Below, in pieces: positions 23,084 through 31,167 of a DNA stretch of 35,656 bases. The notes under the pieces were generated by a model. The model saw nothing but the letters and a program-made list of their open reading frames with translations, did not search any database and was not told the DNA's origin. The DNA is from Candidatus Woesearchaeota archaeon. Its GTDB lineage: Archaea; Nanobdellota; Nanobdellia; Woesearchaeales; JAGVYU01. The position numbers were made by a program, and so were the translations under genes. Every line of letters starts with the position of its first letter. Position 1 is the stretch's first letter. The stretch covers positions 1 to 35,656 of the forward strand of contig JAGVYU010000014.1 in assembly GCA_018303105.1 (NCBI GenBank), read 5' to 3'.

Positions 23084-24412
23084 TCATTTTGTGTCTTGAT
23101 GAGGGGCTTTTTTCTTCCTTGGCTCTTCCTGCTTCAACAGCCGAGTCTTTCGAATGGCATAGCTCACGGGATTTTTGATTTTGGCACATAAGCTGTCCGG
23201 CTGGCACACTCCAAGATCATTATAATACATCATGTTCTGGCAGTTTGGGGGGAGCACTTTCTTCTGTTGGGCCTTGTGATACTTAATATGCCCTAAAAGA
23301 ATCGTGTCGCGGAGATGCTCTTTGTTTTTTGCGTTCCAATCCTGCAATCTTGCCTGGATCATGTCATAGCTCCACCCGCAGCTCACAAGGAAATTCACGA
23401 GAATGAATAATGCCCGTTTCTTGCCGTCGTCCATTCCCCCAAAGATAAGCTTGATGCATGGTGGGAAAAATGGTTCAGGGATTGCTTGGTCCAATGCAGC
23501 AAATTCCTTGAGCTCATCCTCTCGCGGTTTTTCTCCCACAGGTTTATAGTCATACGCTTGCACTAAGAGTTGCCGCGCCTCTCCCGCAACACAGGTTGCA
23601 TCATCGAGAAAACGGATAAACGTGACATTGACATTGCTAGGAAGCGCGTCCTCATGCGAGAAACTCCGAATGGACGTTGGCTCAAGTGGGATGCTAATGA
23701 GCCCTGATTTCTCATTAAAGCTATAGACGCTTCTGTAGAGATGCCGTGACGCAAGGAGTACCGTGTCGATTGTAAGAACCTGATACGGATTAAACGTATT
23801 GTTTTGAACAAGGGCGTCATACGCGAGGCCCGTTCGCTTCATAATAGCATTAATGTCCTCGAATCGGAGAAGCTCAACGGCTAATGCTTCTTGAATAAAA
23901 CATTTAAGGTACACCGCGATCCTTCGTGGAGCTTCTGGAAAGAGATCTTTTGTGTACTTGTTTCCAAGTTGTGGCGGGAAAGCCTTAAACGGCACTCCAA
24001 TGTGGAATCCATGGTTTCCTGAAAATTTCACGCTGATTCCCTGTGCTCCATGATGAAGCAGGGCTTTGCACAGCAGATCTGCAGCGATTTGTGAGTATGC
24101 AAAGTGATCGCAGTCAATATCGAGGACGAGATCCCAGCCGGTTCGGAGTGCGTCAAGCTCCCGCCGCGAGAGGTTCGTTCCCAGCTGCCCGAGGGTTCCC
24201 CAATATTCTTCAGAGATGTGGAATGATGTTGCTCCTTCTTGCACGGCGCTGAGGATATCATTGGGGTAGCGCAGCGTATCAGGCCGTTTTCCGAAGCCTT
24301 TGTCTCCGTACTTAATCGCAACCTCCTTGCCTTGCGCGTTGTCCAGAATCGCCTGCTGAATCTCAATCCGTTTATAGTGGTTCAACAGCTTGGATATTGG
24401 TATCTCCCCCAT
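23084..24412 (-). CDS. priS: Single-chain DNA primase: PriS catalytic domain fused to PriL Fe-S domain
   Basis: Start set at ATG 24412 (442 aa), 27 nt after a TATA element; the track's TTG 24457 lies upstream of that element. The N-terminal ~300 residues are PriS: 'LVLDIDCDHF' (metal-binding DxD, about 98-100), 'SGNHGFHIG' (about 131-139; 'SGRGGxH' in most) and 'LTIDTVLLASRHLYR' for the third acidic motif. From about 317 comes a PriL C-terminal domain with four candidate cluster cysteines (about 319, 391, 403 and 409; 'PPCIKLI', 'PPNCQNMMYY', 'GVCQPDSLC'). The PriL N-terminal domain is absent. This layout is known in Nanoarchaeum and other DPANN primases. I do not see the zinc motif found in some PriS proteins. 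Confidence 0.92.
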   Translation of the reverse strand: MGEIPISKLLNHYKRIEIQQAILDNAQGKEVAIKYGDKGFGKRPDTLRYPNDILSAVQEGATSFHISEEYWGTLGQLGTNLSRRELDALRTGWDLVLDIDCDHFAYSQIAADLLCKALLHHGAQGISVKFSGNHGFHIGVPFKAFPPQLGNKYTKDLFPEAPRRIAVYLKCFIQEALAVELLRFEDINAIMKRTGLAYDALVQNNTFNPYQVLTIDTVLLASRHLYRSVYSFNEKSGLISIPLEPTSIRSFSHEDALPSNVNVTFIRFLDDATCVAGEARQLLVQAYDYKPVGEKPREDELKEFAALDQAIPEPFFPPCIKLIFGGMDDGKKRALFILVNFLVSCGWSYDMIQARLQDWNAKNKEHLRDTILLGHIKYHKAQQKKVLPPNCQNMMYYNDLGVCQPDSLCAKIKNPVSYAIRKTRLLKQEEPRKKKAPHQDTK

Positions 24413-24433
24413 CCTCTCAATGAAGGGAATCCC

Positions 24434-24444
24434 GTTTAAAATAC
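24434..24444 (-). promoter_or_regulatory. TATA box of the primase gene
   Basis: On the minus strand this reads GTATTTTAAAC, centred about 27 nt before ATG 24412, implying a leaderless mRNA. Confidence 0.55.
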
Positions 24445-24458
24445 TTTTGATCCACAAG

Positions 24459-24472
24459 TTTAATATACTTAA
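24459..24472 (+). promoter_or_regulatory. TATA box of htpX
   Basis: TTTAATATACTTAA predicts a start near 24492, a few bases before ATG 24501. It lies back to back with the primase promoter. Confidence 0.5.
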
Positions 24473-24500
24473 AACGTATCACTCATGATGGTGGTTGGGT

Positions 24501-25346
24501 ATGTTCATGAATCAACTTAAGACAACAATGTTGCTCGCCGTATTGACAGCTCTTTTATTATGGGTTGGCAGTTTATGGAGCACCGCGGGCCTTATTGTTG
24601 CAGGAATCTTTGTCATTCTCTTAAATGGGCTCGCATTCTTTTTTTCAGACAAAATTATTTTGTGGATGTATAAAGCTAAGGAAATTAAGGAAAAGGAAGA
24701 CCCAACCTACTATCATATTGTGAGGGATCTGGCAAAGCGCGCTAATCTTCCCATGCCCAAAGTCTATGTCATTCCAACGATGACTCCGAACGCATTCGCT
24801 ACAGGGCGAAATCCCAAACATGGCGCTGTTGCGTGCACAGAGGGGATTCTTCAGCTGTTGAGCAAGGAAGAATTGACTGGGGTTTTGGCGCATGAGCTCT
24901 CGCATATCAAGAATCGAGATACGCTTATCACGGCCGTAGCTGGAATGATCGCCGGGGTTATCTCTTACGTCGCTGTTATGGCGCGCTGGGGTGCTATTTT
25001 TGGAATGGGTGGAGACCGGGACAACCGTTCAGGGCTCATCCAGTTGATTCTCATCGGGATTCTGGCTCCGATCATCGCGCTGATTTTGCAAACGGCCATT
25101 TCCCGCGCGCGTGAGTATCTTGCTGATGAGGGTGCCGCGAAACTCACGAAAGATCCGAAAGGATTAATCACGGCATTACGAAAGATAGAGGATGGCGTAA
25201 AGCATAAACCGCTTACATTTGGCAATGCCGCGACGAGCTCTCAATTTATCATTCAACCCTTCAGAGGTCAAGCATTGCTGCAGTTGTTTAGCACCCATCC
25301 TTCAACGCAAAAGCGCATTCAGCGGTTGGAGGCTTTGAAAGTATGA
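24501..25346 (+). CDS. htpX: HtpX-like membrane zinc metalloprotease (M48)
   Basis: Degrades damaged or misassembled membrane proteins. 281 aa from ATG 24501; the track's TTG 24495 is six bases upstream. Two N-terminal membrane helices (about 8-25 and 30-50) precede the protease domain. 'HELSHIKNRD' (about 133-142) is the HExxH zinc site, and 'EYLADEGAAKLT' supplies the third ligand Glu. Two more hydrophobic segments lie between them (about 147-165 and 178-198). The conserved 'FSTHPSTQKRIQRLEAL' ends the protein. Its stop overlaps the next ATG as ATGA, so it is coupled to a Lrp/AsnC-type sensor domain. Confidence 0.95.
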   Translation: MFMNQLKTTMLLAVLTALLLWVGSLWSTAGLIVAGIFVILLNGLAFFFSDKIILWMYKAKEIKEKEDPTYYHIVRDLAKRANLPMPKVYVIPTMTPNAFATGRNPKHGAVACTEGILQLLSKEELTGVLAHELSHIKNRDTLITAVAGMIAGVISYVAVMARWGAIFGMGGDRDNRSGLIQLILIGILAPIIALILQTAISRAREYLADEGAAKLTKDPKGLITALRKIEDGVKHKPLTFGNAATSSQFIIQPFRGQALLQLFSTHPSTQKRIQRLEALKV

Positions 25347-25582
25347 ATCAAGTGTATATGCTCATCTGCGCGAGGCCGAAGAAGCTTCAATCATTAATGC
25401 AGAAACTTTTAAGAATTAAGGAAATCTCGAATATGCATTCCCTCTATGGCCAGTATGATTTGATTCTGGAGATCAAAGCGAAGGACATGAACGCCATTGA
25501 TGATGTGATTGACAAGAAGATTAGAAAGGTTGAGGGAATTGAGAGGACTGAAACGCTCATCGTGAGTGATATTCCGCTTTAG
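25343..25582 (+). CDS. Stand-alone Lrp/AsnC ligand-binding (RAM) domain protein
   Basis: 79 aa, the alpha-beta sandwich of Lrp/AsnC regulators without a helix-turn-helix. 'NQVYMLICARPKKLQSLMQK', 'GQYDLILEIKAKDMNAIDDV' and 'VEGIERTETLIVSDIPL' match the family's strands and helices. Such stand-alone domains can bind amino acids or pair with full-length Lrp proteins. The ATG overlaps the htpX stop, so both are made from one mRNA; how the domain relates to the protease is not known. It ends 4 nt into the convergent hef stop region (25579-25582). Confidence 0.88.
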   Translation: MNQVYMLICARPKKLQSLMQKLLRIKEISNMHSLYGQYDLILEIKAKDMNAIDDVIDKKIRKVEGIERTETLIVSDIPL

Positions 25583-27768
25583 TATTCCCTCTCAACGATA
25601 TCCCTGATTTTTTTTGCGGTGAGCGGCCCTATTTTTCCCACATACGTGAGCTGTTGCTCGGATGCCGTCATCACATTCTGCACGGTGCGAAAATGGTTGA
25701 GCAGTTCTTTCGCCAGCGCCGGTCCAATTCCCGGAATGGAGCTGATAATGTACTCTTGTTGCTCCTTCAGCGTGAGCTGCCGTTTTTCTCCATGGAGCGT
25801 GAACTCTTTCGTTGAGCCTTCTTGCTCTCTGCGCGCGATGAGCATAAGAATGGATGCGGTCTCCTTCGCGTTCTTTGTCTGGAGGAGCGGAATTCCGAAT
25901 CCAATGGCGATGGCCGCGAGCATGCCTTGAATGGCATGGGCATGGACATTCCTCACGCTGTAGATGTCATTCGTCCCCTCGATGATGAGCAAAGGCCGTT
26001 CATATGCTGATTTGAGCTCTTTCATCTGGTGCAGGAGTCTGCCGTCAAGAATGCTCTGGACAAAGTCCTCAACGGTTTTATATTCAACGCCGACGCGCTC
26101 GCTGAGGATGAAATCGCCCTGTCCAAGCTGTTCGAGCTTGAGGTTCATCCCATAGTCGAGGAGCGCCTTAATAACTCCCGACCCTTTTTCTCTATGATCC
26201 GCGATGACGGTTGTTTTTTCTGTGGGTTGAGGGGCTATTGGAGCAATGTTCTGCACTAAGGTGCTTGAGAGTTTGCTTTGCAGTGCGTCCAAATTGCGGT
26301 ACATCCGCTTTTCCTTGTGATGTGCAGTCCATCGGTTCGCCTCGTCCCGGGTGTCTTTCGTCACGAGCACCGTGATCATTCCTTTCTCATGTCTCCCTGT
26401 GCGTCCCCTGCGCTGGATGCTTCGGATTGCGCTCGGCACGGGCTCGTAAAAAATCACTTCATCGACGCGCGGTATATCCAGCCCTTCTTCACCAATGGAC
26501 GTTGCTACGAGAACATTGATTTCTCCGGTAGAGAACGCGTGCAGCATCGCCTGCTGTTGTTTCTGGCTCATGCCTGAATCCCTCTTTTTTTGCTGGCCGA
26601 CGAACAGCGCGGGCTTAACGTTGGGAAGCGCTTGCAGTTTCTGTGTAATGTCAAGCGCATTATCCCGATATTGTGTGAACACCATAACCTTTCTTTCTTG
26701 AGAGTTCTGAAAGCACTTTGCAATTAACTTTTGCAGTTCAACGAGCTTGGGATGCTCCATTTTTTGCTCGTACAGCGATTGAACCTTGACGAGCGCTCCT
26801 TTGAATCCAGGGTCTGCGGCGATATTTTTCACTGCCTTCACGGTTGAGCTCCCGGCCTCATGCGCAAGCCCTTCCATGTAACGATAGAGTGGAATGACTC
26901 CTTGTGTTTCAAGGAGATCAAGCGCATGAGATATTTTGATAATCTCCGCAAGCAGGGAGATCGCGCTCCAGAGTGTCGTGTCTTTTTCTCCTTGAGCGAG
27001 CTGAGCGCGAATATGAGACTGCAAGTTAAGGATCTCCCGCTTGCTTGTGCCCTCAAGCCGGATTCCAACGCCTTTCAGCCGTTTAGTGCGATCCTGGATG
27101 AATGCTTTGAGGAGTGCTCTGATCTCGAGCAGCGGCTTAGGAAGGTCTACCATGACGTAGTGGACATCGAGTTCCTGCACATATGGCTGAACATCAGGAT
27201 CACTTTCGGTCCGGACTTCTACGGCTTGGATGAAGAGGTTTTTGCACACATCCTGAATCGTTTCAATATCCGATCCGGGAGATGCGGTGAGCCCAATGAT
27301 TCTGGGATAGGGTGATGCGGCAATGTATTGTTTCGCGACAAAGACATAGCTATAATCGCCAACTGCACGGTGCGCTTCATCGAATCCAAGTAATGAGACC
27401 TGCGCAAGGTTGATCCGCTTCATGATAATGTCATTTTCAAGGCCTTGCGGTGTTGAGAATATGATCCGTGAGCTGTTCCAAAGTTCTGCCCGCTTTTCTG
27501 GTTTGACAAGCCCCGTAAAAATGGCCATTTGATCGGCTGGAATTTCAAACTGTTCAGAAAAAACGCGGTAGTATTGATCAATAAGCGGTTTTGTGGGCCC
27601 GAGCAGCAGGATTTTGGATCCAGGATACTCGTGAAGTCGGTGCGCTGCAAGCATGAGGAAGATGTTTGTTTTCCCCAGTCCTGTAGGAAGTACTACGAGC
27701 GTATTCTTTTGCGCGGCTGTCGCGAGGATCGTCTCTTGATAGAGCCGTGGAGTGAAGTTCTTAATCAT
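25579..27768 (-). CDS. hef: Hef-like fork helicase/structure-specific nuclease (FANCM-XPF type)
   Basis: 729 aa. The N-terminal superfamily 2 helicase has 'VVLPTGLGKT' (motif I), 'GFDEAH' (II), 'LTASPG' (III) and 'SIQRRGRTGRHEKG' (VI), with the Hef-type insert between the RecA lobes. The ERCC4/XPF nuclease domain (about 530-660) has 'ADHREKGSGV' and 'GDFILSERVGVEYKTVEDF'. Two helix-hairpin-helix motifs close the protein ('ISSIPGIGPALAKELLNHF' and 'VGKIGPLTAKKI'). Hef acts on stalled forks in archaea. The nuclease signature ERKxxxD reads EYKxxxD, an Arg-to-Tyr change I confirmed in the DNA. ATG 27768 is about 27 nt after a TATA box. Confidence 0.94.
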   Translation of the reverse strand: MIKNFTPRLYQETILATAAQKNTLVVLPTGLGKTNIFLMLAAHRLHEYPGSKILLLGPTKPLIDQYYRVFSEQFEIPADQMAIFTGLVKPEKRAELWNSSRIIFSTPQGLENDIIMKRINLAQVSLLGFDEAHRAVGDYSYVFVAKQYIAASPYPRIIGLTASPGSDIETIQDVCKNLFIQAVEVRTESDPDVQPYVQELDVHYVMVDLPKPLLEIRALLKAFIQDRTKRLKGVGIRLEGTSKREILNLQSHIRAQLAQGEKDTTLWSAISLLAEIIKISHALDLLETQGVIPLYRYMEGLAHEAGSSTVKAVKNIAADPGFKGALVKVQSLYEQKMEHPKLVELQKLIAKCFQNSQERKVMVFTQYRDNALDITQKLQALPNVKPALFVGQQKKRDSGMSQKQQQAMLHAFSTGEINVLVATSIGEEGLDIPRVDEVIFYEPVPSAIRSIQRRGRTGRHEKGMITVLVTKDTRDEANRWTAHHKEKRMYRNLDALQSKLSSTLVQNIAPIAPQPTEKTTVIADHREKGSGVIKALLDYGMNLKLEQLGQGDFILSERVGVEYKTVEDFVQSILDGRLLHQMKELKSAYERPLLIIEGTNDIYSVRNVHAHAIQGMLAAIAIGFGIPLLQTKNAKETASILMLIARREQEGSTKEFTLHGEKRQLTLKEQQEYIISSIPGIGPALAKELLNHFRTVQNVMTASEQQLTYVGKIGPLTAKKIRDIVEREY

Positions 27769-27790
27769 AGAAGGGCATGAGGGATGCGAG

Positions 27791-27799
27791 ATATAAAAA
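27791..27799 (-). promoter_or_regulatory. TATA box of hef
   Basis: On the minus strand this reads TTTTTATAT, about 27 nt before ATG 27768 in the 33-nt gap after the small membrane gene. Confidence 0.5.
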
Positions 27800-27801
27800 C
27801 A

Positions 27802-28137
27802 TTAGTACTCTTTGCTGCTGACAATCTTCTTGTCGTGGAGATAGTAGCTTACGGTCACGCCAATGACAAAGAGGAGAACAACAATTCTTCTATCGCCGTA
27901 CACGGTTCCGATGAGGAATCCTGCGAGTGTGCAGAACGCGAGGACAAACCATGTGTGCTTCATCTTATTCTTCAGCCGATAATACCCTCTGCCGAATGCA
28001 AGTCCGAAGAGCAGGATGAGGATGTAGCTCACAACGGCTGATCCGCTCGTGATTGCGAGCAGAAATCCGACAAAGAGCATGGTGAAGCCAAGGTATTCTG
28101 GCCAATTCTCCCATAGGTTGAGCACTGCTTTTTTCAT
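27802..28137 (-). CDS. Small four-helix membrane protein, unknown function
   Basis: Start set at ATG 28137 (111 aa), which overlaps the stop of the M50-like gene as ATGA; the track's 28152 lies inside that gene. Four hydrophobic segments (about 14-31, 34-54, 62-80 and 84-100) alternate with short charged loops, and the C-terminus is basic ('YLHDKKIVSSKEY'). I do not recognise a family. Tight coupling to the M50-like protein suggests a joint role in the membrane. Confidence 0.75.
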   Translation of the reverse strand: MKKAVLNLWENWPEYLGFTMLFVGFLLAITSGSAVVSYILILLFGLAFGRGYYRLKNKMKHTWFVLAFCTLAGFLIGTVYGDRRIVVLLFVIGVTVSYYLHDKKIVSSKEY

Positions 28138-28898
28138 GAGATCAGCTTCCAAAGTCCCCGTTCAAAGAACAGGTAGAAGAGCAGCCATATGATTCCTCCG
28201 ATTAAGAGCGCAAAGACAAACGAGTATATCCCAAGAAGGATGAGCGCTCCATATCCCGCGATGCTTCCAAAGATGAACGCATAGACGAGCCGCGAGTTAA
28301 ATAAGACGGCCCATCCATCAAGTGGGGGAAATGGGAGAAGGCTCAGGAGCGCATACATCCAGTTAAAGAATACGAGGTTATTCAGGAGCTCAATGTCTGA
28401 GATAGGTACTCCAAACCAGACTTCAAATGTTTTTATAAACGTGGCGAGCAGGATGTTTGCAAGTGCGCCTGCGAGCGCTGCCATCGCTACCGCAAAATAA
28501 TTTGTCCCGTAGCGAAAGTATCCTAGTCTATGCGTTGACATATGATACAACGTTATTCCCCCGGGAAGCAGGAGCCAAAGTGCTCCCTTTGTGACGAATG
28601 CCAGAATGATGCCCAGGAGAAGCCCATACCACCAAATGCTGAATTCAACCCTGAAGCCATTGTGCAATCCAACTATTTTTTGAGCGCTGATATGCAGTAC
28701 GACGGAAATGGCTATGATGAATCCCCAGAGCACAAGATTTTGAATTCCCGCCTGGGCATCAAAGGTTTCTCCTCCCCATTTGTTGAATGTGGTAATGAAT
28801 GTGAAGATGAGAATAACTATGAGTATGCTTCTGAGTTCAAGGGGGGTGAACCTAAAGTACCGCTTGACCTTATCCCACAGATCAAAATAGCCGTACAT
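28134..28898 (-). CDS. M50 (site-2 protease)-like membrane protein, predicted inactive
   Basis: 254 aa with about six membrane helices. Its layout follows archaeal M50 metalloproteases. The segment aligned with the zinc motif reads 'VVLHISAQKIVGLHNGFRVE' where active members have HExxH ('HELAHKLVA...YG...EF'). The first His remains, but the catalytic Glu is Ile and the second His is Gln. The later 'LLPFPPLDGWAVL' keeps the Asp of the NPxxDG-type motif. Zinc hydrolysis is therefore unlikely. A pseudoprotease that binds or holds membrane substrates is the natural inference. A TATA box lies about 27 nt before the ATG. Confidence 0.88.
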   Translation of the reverse strand: MYGYFDLWDKVKRYFRFTPLELRSILIVILIFTFITTFNKWGGETFDAQAGIQNLVLWGFIIAISVVLHISAQKIVGLHNGFRVEFSIWWYGLLLGIILAFVTKGALWLLLPGGITLYHMSTHRLGYFRYGTNYFAVAMAALAGALANILLATFIKTFEVWFGVPISDIELLNNLVFFNWMYALLSLLPFPPLDGWAVLFNSRLVYAFIFGSIAGYGALILLGIYSFVFALLIGGIIWLLFYLFFERGLWKLIS

Positions 28899-28920
28899 AC
28901 GTTAAATCTCGTTAGATTTG

Positions 28921-28929
28921 CTATATAAA
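28921..28929 (-). promoter_or_regulatory. TATA box of the M50-like operon
   Basis: On the minus strand this reads TTTATATAG with AACC before it, about 27 nt from ATG 28898. Confidence 0.6.
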
Positions 28930-28937
28930 GGTTCTGA

Positions 28938-29609
28938 TTAAAAATACTCGCGGTCTGCGTACATGCGGATGTAGCGCATGATCCCAGGGACATGCCCTGC
29001 TCCGACAATGGCGAGAATGGAGCTAGTAGGATAGCTGACGGATAATGCATGGAGCTTCTTCGCCATGTAGATATCCCGTTCCTCGATAAGGGTTCGGTAA
29101 ATGGACGGGTAGTGTGCCTGCACCTCACGCAGCAATCCGTTGATGACATCGGTTGATGGCACCGTGCTGAGGTCGAATCGTGCTTTTTTGGCAAATGGAG
29201 ACCTAAGAATATCCCAGACGAATCTAAACCGCTCTTTCCACGGGATGTGCAGGCGTCTGAGTGTTATTCTGATGGGCTGGTCGATAAGCGCAATTTTGGA
29301 ATGGTGTGTTTTCGCGAGACGATACGCGGTGAGCATCTCCTCTCCCGGCTGGATGCCCACGCTCGAGCCAAGCTGGTGTTCTGCCCAATGCCCAAGCTTT
29401 GCGAAGAGATACCCTTTCCATCCGATGTGTTTGATGTCCCTAAGCTTCGGGCCTTCTCTGTGTCCATGCAGTAATGCGTGAAAACGCTCCCTGTCAAGCT
29501 CAAGACAGATCATCTCTGGCGCATTAGTTCTGAAGACCTGCTCTATCGAAGCGATGCTCTGGGCAGCAATATGGCTTGTTCCGAGCAGCGTGATATTCTG
29601 AAAGCGCAT
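28938..29609 (-). CDS. TraB/PrgY-family protein (soluble, short form)
   Basis: 223 aa. The family marks are 'ITLLGTSHIAAQSIASIEQV' at the N-terminus, 'ICLELDRERFHALL', 'LIEERDIYMAKKLHAL' and 'AIVGAGHVPGIMRYI' near the end. These conserved His, Glu and Asp residues suggest a metal-dependent hydrolase of the TraB/Tiki/ChaN group. Many archaeal TraB proteins continue into a C-terminal membrane domain; this one stops after the TraB domain and has no obvious membrane segment. The substrate is unknown. It has its own TATA box and is a separate unit from the M50-like operon. Confidence 0.88.
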   Translation of the reverse strand: MRFQNITLLGTSHIAAQSIASIEQVFRTNAPEMICLELDRERFHALLHGHREGPKLRDIKHIGWKGYLFAKLGHWAEHQLGSSVGIQPGEEMLTAYRLAKTHHSKIALIDQPIRITLRRLHIPWKERFRFVWDILRSPFAKKARFDLSTVPSTDVINGLLREVQAHYPSIYRTLIEERDIYMAKKLHALSVSYPTSSILAIVGAGHVPGIMRYIRMYADREYF

Positions 29610-29630
29610 CCGCCTGAGAAGAATGAGCTC

Positions 29631-29638
29631 TTTAAAAA
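29631..29638 (-). promoter_or_regulatory. TATA box of the TraB-family gene
   Basis: On the minus strand this reads TTTTTAAAG, about 26 nt before ATG 29609. Confidence 0.5.
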
Positions 29639-29661
29639 CCTATGACTGGGCTTTAGAAATC

Positions 29662-29669
29662 TTTATAAA
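29662..29669 (+). promoter_or_regulatory. TATA box of the PRC-barrel gene
   Basis: CTTTATAAAC follows AAAT. The predicted start is near 29691, leaving a short leader with GGTGA before ATG 29702. Confidence 0.55.
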
Positions 29670-29701
29670 CACAGGCGCTTTGAAAATGCATAGGTGAGAT
29701 C

Positions 29702-29971
29702 ATGCTCAAGCTGAAAAAAATTTCGGAAACATATGATATGAAGGTGTTTACAGAAACGGGAGATTATTTTGGTGATGTAGAGGAAAGCATTTTGACCCAG
29801 AGTAAAGTGTTTGGCTGGCGCATCCGCGCGACAAAAGCATCGTTCCTTGCAAAAGTTCTTGGCAGCGCGAAAGGGGTTATTGTTCCGCATCAGCTCGTGA
29901 AGAATATTGGAGACGTCATGATCATTAGCAAGGCTGCCGTTCCCAGTTATAACGCGGAAGACGAAGAATAA
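29702..29971 (+). CDS. PRC-barrel domain protein
   Basis: 89 aa, one beta-barrel domain of the PRC type ('YDMKVFTETGDYFGDVEESI' followed by strands up to 'VPHQLVKNIGDVMIISK'). Archaea carry many such single-domain proteins; members act in RNA processing, photosynthesis and, in haloarchaea, cell division. Its precise role here is unknown. A GGTGA ribosome-binding stretch precedes the ATG. It stands alone, 31 nt before the antiporter gene, which has its own promoter. Confidence 0.85.
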   Translation: MLKLKKISETYDMKVFTETGDYFGDVEESILTQSKVFGWRIRATKASFLAKVLGSAKGVIVPHQLVKNIGDVMIISKAAVPSYNAEDEE

Positions 29972-29972
29972 T

Positions 29973-29980
29973 TTTATATA
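29973..29980 (+). promoter_or_regulatory. TATA box of the antiporter gene
   Basis: TTTTATATA is centred about 26 nt before ATG 30003, implying a leaderless mRNA. Confidence 0.55.
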
Positions 29981-30002
29981 GTCTTTCCCTTTTGGTTTTT
30001 CT

Positions 30003-31166
30003 ATGAGTTTCTTAATTACCGTAATGGTAAGCTTGGGCGTTGCGTTTGCCCTGGGCGAGTTTTTCCGCAGGATGGGGTTTCCCGTCATGGTTGGCCAGAT
30101 TCTCGCCGGTGTGCTTGTGAGCCTCCCGCTTATCTCGCAGCACGTGTTTCGGAATGACCTCACCGATTTGGGCCTCATTGCCCAGCTGGGCATCGTGTTT
30201 CTTATGCTCATTGCGGGATTGGAGACGGATTACACGAAATTAAAGAAAAGCTCGCATGACATCCTCATTGTTTCCGTACTCTCTGCCGTGCTGCCGTTTG
30301 CGCTTGGCTTTCTGCTCACCATTATGCTTGGATACTCATATATCGCCGCGACGGTCGTTGCCGCGTGCTTGTCCATGACTGCGGTGGGCACAAATCTCCC
30401 CGCGCTCATTGACTTGAAGCTGATCAATACGAAAGTAGGCCGTCTCATTGTGGGCTCAGGAATTGCTGACGACCTGTTCGAGATCCTTTTTCTGTCTATG
30501 ATTCTTATCATTGCTCAGAAGGGGGGCTATGCTGAGGTCATCGCACTACCTTTGAAGATCCTTGGATTCGTTGTGCTCGTCTATATTATTGTGAAGCTCA
30601 TCCCGAAGCTGATTAACGCGATCGTGCAGGAGCATTCTGAGTCGAGTGAGTTTATGATGATTATTTTGCTCGCACTCTTTATCGCCGCAATTTCAACACT
30701 CTTTGGCCTCGGGCCCATTGTAGGGGCGTTCGCAGCAGGCTTAATGATTCGCGCTATTATGAATAAGACGGAAGAGCGGAAGATGGTAAAAGACCTTTCT
30801 GTGATTGGATTTGGATTTGTCGTGCCGTTCTTTTTTATTAACATTGGCATGAATTTTGATGTCCGGCTGCTTTTAGGGTACTGGCCGCTCATGCTTGTGA
30901 TCGCCCTTGCGGCAATCATGGGGAAATTACTTGCAGCGCTGCTGTCCTCTCCCTTCACACATCTTGATTATCGCCAGAGCATGATCCTCGGCTGGGGCTT
31001 GAATTCGAGAGGGGCAGTTGAATTAGTCATCGCGGAGGTTGCTCGTTTGAATGGCATTATTAATCTCGAGTTGTATGCGGCAATCGTCGTTATGGCGCTT
31101 GTGTCCACAATCCTCTCTCCCTTAGTATTACCTCATTACGTCAAGAAATATCCTGTGTTATCATAA
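30003..31166 (+). CDS. CPA2-family Na+(K+)/H+ antiporter
   Basis: 387 aa with about 12 membrane helices. 'FPVMVGQILAGVLVSLPLI' and 'LGIVFLMLIAGLETDYTKLK' are typical of the KefB/NapA group. 'GSGIADDLFEILFL' carries the two adjacent Asp residues of electrogenic (2H+:1Na+) members. 'GLGPIVGAFAAGLMI' and 'GWGLNSRGAVELVIAEVA' match the later conserved helices. There is no C-terminal TrkA-N or RCK domain, so NAD or nucleotide gating is unlikely. The stop codon lies 1 nt before a tRNA gene, so the two are probably co-transcribed. Confidence 0.92.
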   Translation: MSFLITVMVSLGVAFALGEFFRRMGFPVMVGQILAGVLVSLPLISQHVFRNDLTDLGLIAQLGIVFLMLIAGLETDYTKLKKSSHDILIVSVLSAVLPFALGFLLTIMLGYSYIAATVVAACLSMTAVGTNLPALIDLKLINTKVGRLIVGSGIADDLFEILFLSMILIIAQKGGYAEVIALPLKILGFVVLVYIIVKLIPKLINAIVQEHSESSEFMMIILLALFIAAISTLFGLGPIVGAFAAGLMIRAIMNKTEERKMVKDLSVIGFGFVVPFFFINIGMNFDVRLLLGYWPLMLVIALAAIMGKLLAALLSSPFTHLDYRQSMILGWGLNSRGAVELVIAEVARLNGIINLELYAAIVVMALVSTILSPLVLPHYVKKYPVLS

Positions 31167-31167
31167 T

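Noticed and set aside
29663-30211. 182-aa minus-strand ORF
   Set aside because: Antisense to the PRC-barrel and antiporter genes and covers their promoters; no plausible family.
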